DNA of 64,000 bases, from contig SUVT01000001.1 of NCBI GenBank assembly GCA_015061845.1, forward strand, positions 22,741 through 86,740. Direction: 5' to 3'. The position numbers and the translations under genes were made by a program. Each line of letters starts with the position of its first letter. The stretch's first letter is position 1. The stretch is from Lentisphaerota bacterium. GTDB taxonomy: Bacteria > Verrucomicrobiota > Lentisphaeria > Victivallales > UBA1829. Below, piece by piece: positions 17,930 to 27,000 of this stretch. Below the pieces are notes generated by a model that saw nothing but the letters and a program-made list of their open reading frames with translations, was not told the origin of the DNA and did no database searches.

Positions 17930-19072
17930 TCAATTATTTCCATAACAGGGAACGACTTTTATGGCATTTGGGATCTTCTGATCGGAAATTAAGATCCAAT
18001 AACCGCCACCGCCGCAACCGCTGACCTTCCAGCCGTAAGCCTTGTCTTTGTACTCTTCAATAGCGGCACGCATTTCATTGGTGATCATTGCCGGATACAT
18101 CTCAATTTGTGCGGCAAAACAATCTTTTGTTGCTTCGCCCCAAGCCTTTACATCACGATTCTGAATCGCTTTCCAAGCCCGTTCAGTGGCATCTGCCAAC
18201 TTCTTTGCGCTGACAGCATTGATGTTGGTATTGCCAAGAACGTCATAATCTTTTTTCCGCTGCGGCAATGAAACCAGCCAGAGATTCTTTGTCACAAAAT
18301 CCAAGGTTTCATGATCGGTTTTTGATTCAATGGAAACGGGCCAGTAACCGTTATCGTAATTCAATTTGTTCAAGCCGGGGAGCAGCATTCCAAGCTGATC
18401 CTGAGATCCGCTGATTGCTTTTGTTCCCGGAGGATTTTCCACACAGAAAAGCAAATGCGCCAACTCTTCACGGTTTCCAACAGGAATCTGAGTCTGCCAC
18501 ATCTGAACAGCTTTTTTACGGGAGCTTGTCGCCATACCGGCTTTGTCATTGAACTCAATAGTCGGCTCAATGGACAATGTGATCACCGGTCCGGGACAAA
18601 GAGAATTGACAGACGGCTGATCCAGCCAGCCGCCGCAGAGTTCCACACGGTAAGGGATCCGGCATTCCTGTCGGAGAGATGTGGTTGACCGGGCAGGCAA
18701 TCCGGCTTCCGGAATCCGTTCACTGACAACAAGTTCGATTCCAAGCTCATCACAAAATTCTTTCTTTGCCGGAGTATAGCCATCGGTATTCACAAAGAAA
18801 TAATCCGGCTTGAGTTCCCGAACTTCGTTGACAAAATCCATGATCCCGGAACCGGAACTGATCCAGGCATCTTTTACGCAGCGTAATGCTTTTACCATGT
18901 AAAGGCGTTCTGCGTTGTTATTGATCGTACGGCGTCCTTTTAGTTCCCAGATCGTTTCATCAGAGCCGAGTCCGACATACAAATCACCAAGTTTTGCGGC
19001 TTCTTCAAAGAATGCAACATGACCGCTGTGAAGCATGTCGTAACATCCTGATACAAACACTTTTTTAGGCAT
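17930..19072 (-). CDS. Fusion of cytidylyltransferase-like and GHMP kinase-like domains
   Basis: The 380-residue protein has an N-terminal nucleotidyltransferase domain (VFVSGCYDMLHSGHVAFFEE, with HSGH at residues 15-18, and LPARSTTSLRQ near 130 in place of the ISTTxI motif). From about residue 137 a GHMP-kinase-like domain follows, with CGGWLDQPSV, a GMATSSR stretch resembling the phosphate-binding GLSSS loop, and a terminal SGCGGGGYW similar to GHMP motif 3. Such a fusion could phosphorylate and then activate a sugar in one polypeptide, as heptose or fucose salvage enzymes do. The substrate is not evident. It is the first gene after the antiterminator, 232 bases away, with a good ribosome site (GGGAAGAG). 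Confidence 0.83.
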   Translation of the reverse strand: MPKKVFVSGCYDMLHSGHVAFFEEAAKLGDLYVGLGSDETIWELKGRRTINNNAERLYMVKALRCVKDAWISSGSGIMDFVNEVRELKPDYFFVNTDGYTPAKKEFCDELGIELVVSERIPEAGLPARSTTSLRQECRIPYRVELCGGWLDQPSVNSLCPGPVITLSIEPTIEFNDKAGMATSSRKKAVQMWQTQIPVGNREELAHLLFCVENPPGTKAISGSQDQLGMLLPGLNKLNYDNGYWPVSIESKTDHETLDFVTKNLWLVSLPQRKKDYDVLGNTNINAVSAKKLADATERAWKAIQNRDVKAWGEATKDCFAAQIEMYPAMITNEMRAAIEEYKDKAYGWKVSGCGGGGYWILISDQKIPNAIKVVPCYGNN

Positions 19073-19304
19073 TATCTCTTCCCGGTTCAGTTTGAAGCTA
19101 TGTTTTGAATTTATATCGCGACAGAAATTTTACAATCTTCTTAAATACAAGCGGTAATGCCCCCCAAAAAACGAATATTCGGCAGAATTTTTTCGGATAA
19201 AAGGAACAGAACCGACGGTGGAAACAGAGTTTACTTTACAGAAAAAATCATTTTATGAAAACTACTCCAGATGAGCTTGCAGCTCTTCTCTCCAGTGTGT
19301 CCAT

Positions 19305-19877
19305 TTAATCGATTTTTCTCATTTTGTAATTACATGGATCAATTTCAACGTTCACAAACTGACCTAACAATTCAATTTTTATCACCCATAGGAATCTTTT
19401 TTGTTTTTGCACTAAATAGCCATATATCCCTTCAAATTCCCTGGGAGACTCAATTACAAAACGATCATTGACCTGGATCTCTTTTTTATACTCCAGTTTA
19501 GAAGATCTTGCAAGAACTTCCATCATTTGCAAGCCCCTCAACTCTTCAATAAATACCGGCTGATACTCTTCAGACACCTCAAAGATCTTGAGGATTGATT
19601 TTGAATTCCAGATATTTCTTTTTTGAACAGGATTGAGTTGGGCGAAAAGATAGGATTTCAACATGGGACGCAAGACCTCTTTTCTATAAGAATATGGTCT
19701 TCCATTCCTGACAATGTTATGAATTTTGAAATCGGGAATCACCGGCAAATAAACAGGAATCTCACGCTCCCTTAAGTAATTATACAACCTGAATTCATGC
19801 AAAGCATGGGTATAAATAGGAAACCACATATGGTTTTCTCTAGGGGATATCTCTAATGTCTGAGGTTGAAAATCCAT
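19305..19877 (-). CDS. NusG/RfaH/UpxY-like transcription antiterminator
   Basis: The protein has 190 residues from the ATG; an in-frame TTG at 19922 is possible. The N-terminal half has HMWFPIYTHALHEFRLYNYL and IPVYLPVI, then LRPMLKSYLFAQL, the NGN-domain pattern of specialised NusG paralogs. The C-terminal half carries a KOW-like segment (VNDRFVIESPREFEGIYGYL) and a terminal strand pair. UpxY and RfaH proteins bind paused polymerase at the start of long glycan operons and suppress termination. This gene heads a glycan operon of about 19 kb, which is the expected context. A possible ops-like sequence (GGCGGCGCGTGG) lies just upstream of the ATG. Confidence 0.85.
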   Translation of the reverse strand: MDFQPQTLEISPRENHMWFPIYTHALHEFRLYNYLREREIPVYLPVIPDFKIHNIVRNGRPYSYRKEVLRPMLKSYLFAQLNPVQKRNIWNSKSILKIFEVSEEYQPVFIEELRGLQMMEVLARSSKLEYKKEIQVNDRFVIESPREFEGIYGYLVQKQKRFLWVIKIELLGQFVNVEIDPCNYKMRKID

Positions 19878-20473
19878 ATTTTTTCCACGCGCCGCCCCTC
19901 CTCGAGAAAACTGAAACCTCAAAGAGTGGCCTGGATCTATTAGCCGGTCTATGCAGTGCAGAACGTCGTGTCAAGACAACCGCAACGACCCCATCATTAC
20001 TTCTTTTTGATATTTTCCCGAAGTTTTCAGCAAAGAGAAAATACGTTTAAAACCAAAAAAGATACCCCATGAAAACAGCCTATCGAGGTCGCATGAGTTA
20101 TCTTTCCGAAATACGAGGCATGAAATCTCTTCTGTGCAAAGAAATTTTTCCTTTGTGCTTGCACTCTCTCCGTTCGCACAAGCCGCACTACGACATAAAT
20201 AAAAATCCATGGATACATTCGGATAAAAACTGCTAAAAATACTAACTGTATTCGGCAGTGAATTCAAAATGCGCCTCATCGTGATCTCCATTCTGTCGTG
20301 TTAAATATCTCCGCGCCTAATTTAGCACATTATCTAAAAAAATCAAGTTTTTTTCAAAAAAATATATACTACATCGCACAAGTTTTCATGAAACAGTCAC
20401 CTAAAATTGTCTCAAAAATAATTATCAGCAATTGTAAGTATTTTGTAATTTTTCAGAAAATTGAAATTTCTCT
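19878..20473 (-). other. Long leader region upstream of the antiterminator; possible small gene
   Basis: About 600 bases lack a convincing gene. A candidate minus-strand promoter (TTGATT, 16-base spacer, TAAATT) lies near 20318-20345, which would give an RNA leader of roughly 440 bases. An open frame at 19971-20279 begins with an ATG after GGAG and would encode 102 residues (MRRILNSLPNTVSIF...), but it has no recognised family and no coding-like composition, so I do not call it a gene. The rest between 20346 and 20473 is AT-rich with nothing recognisable. A long leader is typical for operons controlled by antitermination. Confidence 0.45.
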
Positions 20474-21490
20474 TTACCTACTCGAAATTTCCGGAATTGA
20501 TTCCTGCCGGACGACTTCCGTTTCAATCAGTTTCTGTATCTTCAATTCGGGATTCCGGATTTTTCTTACCAGTTGTTTATACGCTTCGATCCCCGTAAGA
20601 AATGGATGCTGCTCAACGGTAGCTATTGGATAAAAATCGCTGATCCCACGCAGATTACCGAACCCGCCCAGGGCAATTTTTCCCTGCCAATCTATGGATC
20701 GCTGATTCAAACATTTGATCAAACGGAACGTATCATCATCAGAACAGGTTAATGCGGCAGTAAAGTCCGGATATTTTTTCAGGATCCGGGACAGGTTGAT
20801 ATTTGCTTCTCCGACAGAATCTTCATTCAGGATAAATGACCGTTCTTTCCAATCCCGGATCCCAAACTCTTTCATGGCATCAAACATTCCGTCCAGACGT
20901 TTCAGATTGTTCGCAGAATGATAGATCATCACAATATCCCGGTGTCCTTTTTCAAGAACAGCTTTCATGAGCTGGTATCCTCCGGAATAAGAATCACAAG
21001 CAACATATTCGGGAAAAACAGTACTTCCCGCCATATCTTCCAGATAAAGCACCGGCAGCCCCACATCAGGAAGCACCCCGTAATTGGCAGTAAGAATCCC
21101 ATCTACGGGGATCGACCGCAATTCCTGAAGTACGGCATTCATCTGATCCATACCGGGAGAACAGATAGTGACAATGGAGTGATCCTGAATTGCGGCATGC
21201 TGGATTCCATAAGCAATCCGGGAATAGTAGGGAGAATGGATCGCTCCGAAAAAGACAAAGTGATATTTTGGATATTTTCCTGTCCGGAGTACAGTTGTGC
21301 CGCCTCTGCCGATTCCCCGTTTCACCAGATTTTCTGCTGCAAGCAGGCTTACCGCTTTATTCGCCGTCTTTTTATTGACATTGAACCGTTCCGCCAGTTC
21401 ATATTCAGAAGGGAATCTGGTTCCGACCGGATATTTTCCATCACACAACTCTTTTTTCAATGTTGCAACAATACGATCTATCTTTTCCAT
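20474..21490 (-). CDS. GntR-type winged-helix regulator with LacI-type sugar-sensing domain (module A)
   Basis: In this 338-residue protein residues 1-75 form a GntR winged helix (FPSEYELAERFNVNKKTANK, then a wing GIGRGGTTVLR). The remainder is a periplasmic-binding-protein-like sensor of the LacI/GalR kind, with CDSYSGGYQLMKAVLEKGHR and a terminal ATVEQHPFLTGIEAYKQLV. Such AraR-like regulators release DNA when a sugar binds. It is transcribed away from the module A genes, and its promoter overlaps a 12-base sequence repeated just downstream of the module A start point, suggesting it represses both itself and that operon. The inducer is unknown. Confidence 0.9.
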   Translation of the reverse strand: MEKIDRIVATLKKELCDGKYPVGTRFPSEYELAERFNVNKKTANKAVSLLAAENLVKRGIGRGGTTVLRTGKYPKYHFVFFGAIHSPYYSRIAYGIQHAAIQDHSIVTICSPGMDQMNAVLQELRSIPVDGILTANYGVLPDVGLPVLYLEDMAGSTVFPEYVACDSYSGGYQLMKAVLEKGHRDIVMIYHSANNLKRLDGMFDAMKEFGIRDWKERSFILNEDSVGEANINLSRILKKYPDFTAALTCSDDDTFRLIKCLNQRSIDWQGKIALGGFGNLRGISDFYPIATVEQHPFLTGIEAYKQLVRKIRNPELKIQKLIETEVVRQESIPEISSR

Positions 21491-21517
21491 TATACGCTCC
21501 AGTTCTCATTTCTCATA

Positions 21518-21546
21518 AATATAGCACACATAATCGGATGGGTCAA
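21518..21546 (-). promoter_or_regulatory. Promoter of the module A regulator
   Basis: On the minus strand TTGACC and TATATT are separated by 17 bases. The -35 and spacer overlap the candidate operator copy GGATGGGTCAAT, which fits autoregulation. Confidence 0.6.
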
Positions 21547-21547
21547 T
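21531..21547 (+). repeat. Candidate operator, copy 1 (TAATCGGATGGGTCAAT)
   Basis: The core GGATGGGTCAAT recurs 91 bases downstream as GGATGGGTCATT, each copy preceded by TAAT. This copy overlaps the regulator promoter. The pair is the obvious candidate binding site for the divergent GntR/LacI-type regulator. Binding itself is inferred. Confidence 0.5.
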
Positions 21548-21575
21548 AAAGTTTTGAAAAAAAATTAAAAATATA

Positions 21576-21604
21576 TTGACAATATGAAATTTTCGATGTA
21601 TAAT
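21576..21604 (+). promoter_or_regulatory. Strong sigma70 promoter of module A
   Basis: A consensus TTGACA and consensus TATAAT lie exactly 17 bases apart, preceded by an A-rich stretch that could act as an UP element. Such a perfect promoter needs repression, which agrees with the operator-like repeat immediately downstream. Confidence 0.8.
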
Positions 21605-21621
21605 AGCAGCGAGGGATCTTT

Positions 21622-21638
21622 TAATTGGATGGGTCATT
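21622..21638 (+). repeat. Candidate operator, copy 2 (TAATTGGATGGGTCATT)
   Basis: This second copy of the GGATGGGTCAWT sequence is centred about 25 bases after the -10 box, a position where a bound repressor would block elongation or open-complex clearance. Confidence 0.5.
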
Positions 21639-21818
21639 TCAAGTTAAAAAAACGAGACCGGATAAATGAGACAATATGAGAAGTTCTCTTGGTTTATCAT
21701 ATTTTCTCTTTTTATTCTCAAAATAAATACTTGATTTTGCATCCGGAAGCTAATATATTTAGAAAGTATTTGATTTTTGGACAATAAGATGATGAAGCAG
21801 AGAAAGGATGGAACGACG

Positions 21819-22118
21819 ATGAAAAAAACGCTGGAACATGTGACAAAAGACCAGACCCGCCTGAGTGTAAGAATGTTTACCCTGATTGAACTTCTTGTAA
21901 ATGCTGCTTGTAAAGTTAGGGTTTCGCCGTTGTTTCAACTCAAAAAATTTGATAAAAACTGCACATCCTTACGCCCGACAGGGCGCACTTCACGTTTGAC
22001 GCAGTCAAACTCTTCACACCTTCACATCTTCACTCAATCAGCGTTCACGCTGATTGAACTTCTGGTTGTGATTGCGATCATCGTAATCTCTACCAATAAT
22101 TGTATCATCGCAAATTAA
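21819..22118 (+). pseudogene. Broken prepilin gene with duplicated FTLIELLV motif and an inserted hairpin cassette
   Basis: From an ATG with AAAGGA upstream, about 99 residues are open. The first prepilin motif (MFTLIELLV) is followed not by the usual hydrophobic helix but by a basic, Ser/Thr-rich stretch (TSLRPTGRTSRLTQSNSS), then a second in-frame motif ([14 protein letters not shown]). The frame ends a few codons later, before LAGMLLPAL or any pilin body. The two motif copies are 168 bases (56 codons) apart. The DNA between them holds three perfect hairpins. I read it as a pseudopilin gene disrupted by a repeat cassette and then truncated; a short expressed leader peptide cannot be excluded. 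An intact pseudopilin follows 31 bases later. Confidence 0.6.
21972..22057 (+). repeat. Cluster of three perfect short hairpins in the broken prepilin gene
   Basis: There are three inverted repeats in a row: CGCCC-gaca-GGGCG (21972-21985), GTTTGAC-gca-GTCAAAC (21994-22010) and TCAATCAGCG-ttca-CGCTGATTGA (22034-22057). The right arm of the third is itself the start of the FTLIELL coding sequence. Three such stems within 86 bases are not expected by chance in coding DNA, and suggest a mobile or structured repeat element. Confidence 0.75.
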
Positions 22119-22149
22119 AGTATTTTCACCAACAACGAGAGGTAAAAAA

Positions 22150-22893
22150 ATGAAAAACTGCCAATCAAAAAGAATAGGTTTTACGCTTATCGAATTATTG
22201 GTTGTAATTGCGATTATCGCAATTCTTGCCGGGATGCTGCTTCCGGCATTGAACAGTGCAAGGGAGAAAGGACGTTCCAGTAACTGTACCAACAATCATA
22301 AACAGATCGGCGGGATGTATTTCATGTATGCCGGAGATAATGATGATATGCTTCCCGGATATTACTACAGCTATTTCAGCAACGGCAATGCCAACAGCTA
22401 CTGGCATTACAAACTGTCGGAAAAATATGGTGGAAAATTCAATTCCAGACAGTTTGTCTGTCCTACGCTTTACGAAAGGATCTACGGTTCCAAAAAAGGG
22501 GCTGCCTGGGTACAATGCACCTACGGAGCATCCGTTGCAAATCAGAAATTTGCCTATGGATATCTTTCCCTGCCCGCAAGAAAATTATCAAAATTTGCCT
22601 ATGCTGCACGGGGCGGAATGATCATAGAAAATTATGGGCATACCATGTGGGAACCGACTACAAGCGGTTTCGATATTGCGACACTTAACGGAACGGGAAC
22701 ATACCGGACAGCCTTTGTGCATAATGATCGCGCAAATGTCACTTTCGTTGATGGTCATACAGAAGCCAGACAGAAACGGGAAATTCCTGATGATCAATCT
22801 TATCCGGATCTTGCCAAAACGGTTTGGATCAACACGATCTTTTTCCGTTCAGAGAAGCCGCTTGCCGGCTGGGCAACCATCGAAGGACTGTAA
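22150..22893 (+). CDS. Pseudopilin with H-X9-DG box (module A)
   Basis: The 247-residue protein has a short basic leader, then the type II/IV prepilin cleavage motif [20 protein letters not shown], cut before Phe by a prepilin peptidase that also methylates it. A pilin-type helix ([13 protein letters not shown]) follows, with a globular domain having [20 protein letters not shown] and a C-terminal H-X9-DG box ([13 protein letters not shown]). This is the secreted pseudopilin type that Lentisphaerota and Planctomycetota carry in large numbers. It follows the broken copy and precedes the CBM9-like gene, so it is made with the hydrolases. A role in surface attachment or secretion of them is inference. 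Confidence 0.9.
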   Translation: MKNCQSKRIGFTLIELLVVIAIIAILAGMLLPALNSAREKGRSSNCTNNHKQIGGMYFMYAGDNDDMLPGYYYSYFSNGNANSYWHYKLSEKYGGKFNSRQFVCPTLYERIYGSKKGAAWVQCTYGASVANQKFAYGYLSLPARKLSKFAYAARGGMIIENYGHTMWEPTTSGFDIATLNGTGTYRTAFVHNDRANVTFVDGHTEARQKREIPDDQSYPDLAKTVWINTIFFRSEKPLAGWATIEGL

Positions 22894-22903
22894 GAAAATA
22901 ATC

Positions 22904-22937
22904 ATTCTCTGCCGAAAACTGCAGTTTCGCAGAGAAT
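22904..22937 (+). other. Intercistronic stem-loop after the module A pseudopilin
   Basis: ATTCTCTGC and GCAGAGAAT form a perfect 9-bp stem, extended inward by GAAAAC/GTTTC with one bulge. No T-tract follows, so it is not a standard terminator. It may protect the pilin mRNA end or reduce downstream expression. Confidence 0.5.
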
Positions 22938-22999
22938 ATTAGAAATATCCCGGAACGAATTGTTCCATACAACAAAAAACAATCAGAAAGGAAAATGCA

Positions 23000-24031
23000 G
23001 TGAAAAAACTTTTACTCTTTGCAGGTGTTTTTTTGCTCCATGCTGCACTTTCCGCACAAATGAAGGAGCTATCCTTTTATGAAGTGCGTCCCAGAACAGG
23101 GGAAATCGTTATCGATGGAAAGATCGGCGTGAAAGAGTGGCAAAATGTCCCTGTCCACAGCAACTATTACGAATATTACAAAGACAATCCCAAGCCCGGT
23201 GAGCTGAAAACCACATTCCGCATGGTCTATGACGACAAAGGGATCTACATGGCAGTCGTCAATTTTGATGATAACATTCCCGGTTTGAAACGGAATATCA
23301 CAGAATATGACAATATGGATATCTGGCTGGATGACTGCGGAGAATTTCATTTTGACCCCTTTGCGAACGGGATCAGTTATACAAAGTTCACCATCAATGC
23401 AAACGGTGCGTTCCATGATATGCGCCGTCAGGATACCGCAGTTTATCTGCATGACTGGAGCGGTTATGGAACTGTAACTGCTGCGACAATCGGAAAAGAT
23501 GCCTGGTATGTAGAGGCCTTCTTCCCCTGGGATAATCTCAACGGTGTCGCAAAGAACGGGTCTCTCTGGCAGTTCTGTCATACCCGTTACTCCTGGACAA
23601 AGAAATTCCGCGGGATGGTCTCTTCTCCCGGCGGGAACTACAATGCGACAGACAAGTTCGGATATCTCTATTTCTCCGATGGGAAAACAAAACTTGCGCC
23701 GGAAAAAATCGGTTCTCTTCTTCAAACGAAAGCAGCTGTTCCGTGGTGTATTCCCTATGGAAATACACTGGTCAGTTGTACAGGCAGCGGTCTGAAAATG
23801 GATGATCTTTCCGGGCTTCTGAAAGTTGAACGCGAAAAGTACCGGCTCAGCCTCATGGAGATCTCCGCTCTGAACGACAAATCCGTAGAAAAAGAACTTA
23901 CCAAAATCAAAAAATCTGTAAGCGATCTTGAATCTTACGGAGGAATGGCGTTCTACAATGCATGTCTCAAAGCAAATGAAGAACTCTTCAATCTGAAATG
24001 GAAGATCCTCTTCAAGAAAAATTTCCAATAA
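23000..24031 (+). CDS. Secreted CBM9-like carbohydrate-binding protein
   Basis: The 343-residue protein starts at GTG, supported by AAAGGA at good spacing. A signal peptide (MKKLLLFAGVFLLHAALSAQ) is followed by a domain beginning IVIDGKIGVKEWQNVPV and continuing with FRMVYDDKGIYMAVVNFDD and NMDIWLDDCGEFHF. This is the pattern of the CBM9-like family that binds sugar chain ends. A C-terminal helical tail of about 80 residues has no recognised domain. It sits between the pseudopilin and the giant hydrolase, so it may bind their common substrate at the cell surface. No catalytic residues are apparent. Confidence 0.82.
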   Translation: MKKLLLFAGVFLLHAALSAQMKELSFYEVRPRTGEIVIDGKIGVKEWQNVPVHSNYYEYYKDNPKPGELKTTFRMVYDDKGIYMAVVNFDDNIPGLKRNITEYDNMDIWLDDCGEFHFDPFANGISYTKFTINANGAFHDMRRQDTAVYLHDWSGYGTVTAATIGKDAWYVEAFFPWDNLNGVAKNGSLWQFCHTRYSWTKKFRGMVSSPGGNYNATDKFGYLYFSDGKTKLAPEKIGSLLQTKAAVPWCIPYGNTLVSCTGSGLKMDDLSGLLKVEREKYRLSLMEISALNDKSVEKELTKIKKSVSDLESYGGMAFYNACLKANEELFNLKWKILFKKNFQ

Positions 24032-24049
24032 CAGTATAAAAGGTGAAGT

Positions 24050-27000
24050 ATGAAAAAACTGTTTTTTACAGCTTGTCTCCTCGCTGCGTCGCTGACTTAT
24101 GCGAAGCATGACGGTTGGTATGTCAATAAATTGACAGAAAATTACAAAACGCCCCATTTGACCTGGGATAAAACCACTCCGCCGCTGAAAGTATTGTTTT
24201 TCATTCAGCCCACGGGAGCCCGTGATGTTGTTGAACTTGCTCAGAGAATGAATATCAAATACACTCCGTTTATCACAAATACTTATTATTCATACACTTC
24301 CAACAGTGTTTACCGGGCAGCTCTTTCAGGGACCTCCGAGTTTGAAAAAAATGAAGAGATCCGCCAGAAAGCAGCTCAGGATCTGGATGTGATCTTTATC
24401 GGAAACGCCCCTTTCACCAAGGTACCGTCCGATATTCAATACCAGATCATGCTGAAAGTTCACAGCGGAACCGGTCTGGTCGTTCACGTTACCAAACTGC
24501 CGTTCAAGAAATTGACAGCCAATCCGATTCCCCTGCCCGATTTTCTGAAAGAAGTCATTCCGCCTCTGGATCAGAAATATCTGAAAGCATACCAGTTCGG
24601 CAAGGGAAGAGTTCTCATGATCAATAATCCGAAATACATGTACACTCCGGCACTTGCCAGTTCCTATTATGCAACAGACAACCGTGCAAAAGCCATTCAG
24701 GAAAATGATTTTGTCTTCCTGACCCGTGCAATGCAATGGGCTGCCGGGAAAGATATCTCCACCGGGATCGTGACCGATAAAGGCACCTGGCTTTCCGCTC
24801 CCGACGGTGCAAACTACAGGATCCGTGATGAATTCAACAACATCCTTGCAACAGGAACTGTAAAAAACGGAAGGATCGACTTCAGCAATCATACCGACGG
24901 AAAATATTTCTGCGATATCATTGTCAAAGGAAAAGCCTGCAGTGTGTTCCCGTTTGAACGGAAATCTGTTCTCGGGAAAGCAAAATTATCCGTCTCAGCA
25001 GAATATCTCCGGGGAAAAGCTCCGTTCAAAGGAACATTTGCGCTGGAAAAAGCCTCAGAAAAGCCTTTGACTCTTACTCTGACATTGACAGATTCTCCTC
25101 ATGCACGGATCTGGGAAAAGAAAACGATCCAGCTCCCTGCCGGAGAAAAAACAGTCTCCTTTGAATTCAAAAACTACCGTATGCCTACAGAAGCAGGTTT
25201 TCTCTATGCAACAGTTACCGATAAAGACGGAACTGTGATCGCCAGAGCTGATAAGGATATGTATTTCCCCTCTGCGGTTCTTCCTGAATATTTTCAGACG
25301 ACATTCGGGACTGCCTCCAGCATCAACATGGCAAATCAGCTTGTAGACAATCTCGGATTCGGATTGGCTCTTGGGTGTCCGGATATCAAAGGAAGCAAAC
25401 AGTTTGCCCAGAAAAACCTGCAGATGGTCTGCTATCTCGTCCGCATTGCCATGGGAAAAGGACCTGAAGGAAATGTCAAACTGCAGTTCCTCACTTCCCA
25501 GGAAGCAAAAGAAGCTGCAAAACTCAAAGATCACAGTGTTTATAATCCGGTTCTCAGAGAACTCTGGAAAAAACAGGTCATGAGAAAATTGGATGGGGTA
25601 ATCAGAGTTTCACCTATTCTTTACAGTCTCGGTGACGAAAACGTGTTGAGCGTTTCCGGCGGTTACGGAGCCTCCGACCTCCCGGCTTTCCGTGCATTCC
25701 TGAAGAAAAAATACGGTACCATTGCAAAACTCAATGAAAACTGGAACCGTTCTTATCAGAGCTTTGATGAAGTCCCCAACCGGGATCTCACCGTTTCTCT
25801 GAAAGAAAAGAATTATCCGGAATGGAACGATCACATCGAATATATGGAACGGCAATTTGCTGATCTTCACCATTATACAGCTGATTTGATCAAATCCAAA
25901 GATCCCCACGCCAAAGTCGGACTGGAAGGAACGTTCGGAAATCATAACATTGAAATGATGATGGAAAAACTGGATTGGTGGGGACCCTACACCAATGAAC
26001 TGGAAGACCAGGTTCTGCGGAGTCTCTTCCCCAACGTTCCCCGGTTCGTCTGGTCCGGTTATCACGGTGAACGCGGAATGAAATCACCGCTGATGAGCCG
26101 CTACATCCTGCTGGGATCTGTCAACGGAAACGGCTGGTATGCAACAGCTACCGACTTCAACCACGACATTCTCTCAGTGGATCAGTCACCCTCTTTCAAC
26201 AAAACTTTCATGGCGGAACTTCAGAGACTTCGGATGGGACTCGGACGCACCCTTGTTGCCAATCCTATGTTCGATTCCAAGATCGGGATCTACTGGAATC
26301 ACATCTCCCGCAGATCTCCGAAAGTTGATGAACGCTGCATCTCTCCGGAAACCGGGATCACTCCGCTGATCCGGTTCAGCAATAAAACCGGTGCTGGCTT
26401 TGAATTCGTCACCGCCAAAAACGGGAAAGAACGTCTGCCGAAAATCAAAGTCCTCTTCCTTTTCGGAATCCATGCAATGAGCGATAAAGAAGCGGAAATG
26501 ATACTGGATTTTGTGAAAAAAGGCGGAACCGTGATTGCAGACTTCGCACCTGCCAGACTGAATGAAAATCTTGCAGTCAGAGACCATAATCCGCTGGCAG
26601 AGTTGTTCGGAAACCAGACTTTGCAGGAAAAGAACAAGTACGTTGTCAAGGCGATTTCCATTCCCGGATTCAAGGCTTCCAAGGCTCTCGTAGATCCTTC
26701 CCGGCCTCTCATGCAGGTCAGAACCTACGGAAAAGGAAAAGCGATCCTGACAAATTTCAACTTCGGGATCGTGGAAACTTCTGCGGATAAATCTACCCCG
26801 TTCACCGGATTTGTGAAAGATCTGCTGGTCAAACACGGCGCTGTCATCCCCTTCAGCCAGACAAACCAGAACAGCCTCTTCCGGGTCAGAACCGGAAAAG
26901 ATTTCACCTTGTTCGGTGTTTATGAAAACAGGGATAACAGCAACACAACGATCAAACTGCCTGAATCAAAATATATCTATGAATCAGGCGTTGGCTTCGT

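Larger units (their letters stand above)
21491..21818. other. Divergent control region of module A
   Basis: This intergenic stretch of about 330 bases has back-to-back sigma70-type promoters, a repeated candidate operator, and a leader of roughly 170-200 bases before the broken prepilin gene. A run of TTCTC/TTTTATTCTC pyrimidines lies around 21700-21720 with no clear terminator. No small gene is supported. Confidence 0.6.

Noticed and set aside
19130-19180. GCGGTAATGC as an ops/JUMPstart element
   Set aside because: It resembles ops only on the plus strand, while the operon is transcribed from the minus strand.
19971-20279. Possible 102-residue leader protein
   Set aside because: It has a GGAG before an ATG but no homology, odd composition and lies in a probable untranslated leader; kept only as a remark in the leader entry.
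23069-24157. 362-residue minus-strand frame
   Set aside because: Antisense to the CBM9-like gene and the start of the giant hydrolase, without recognisable domains or a ribosome site.
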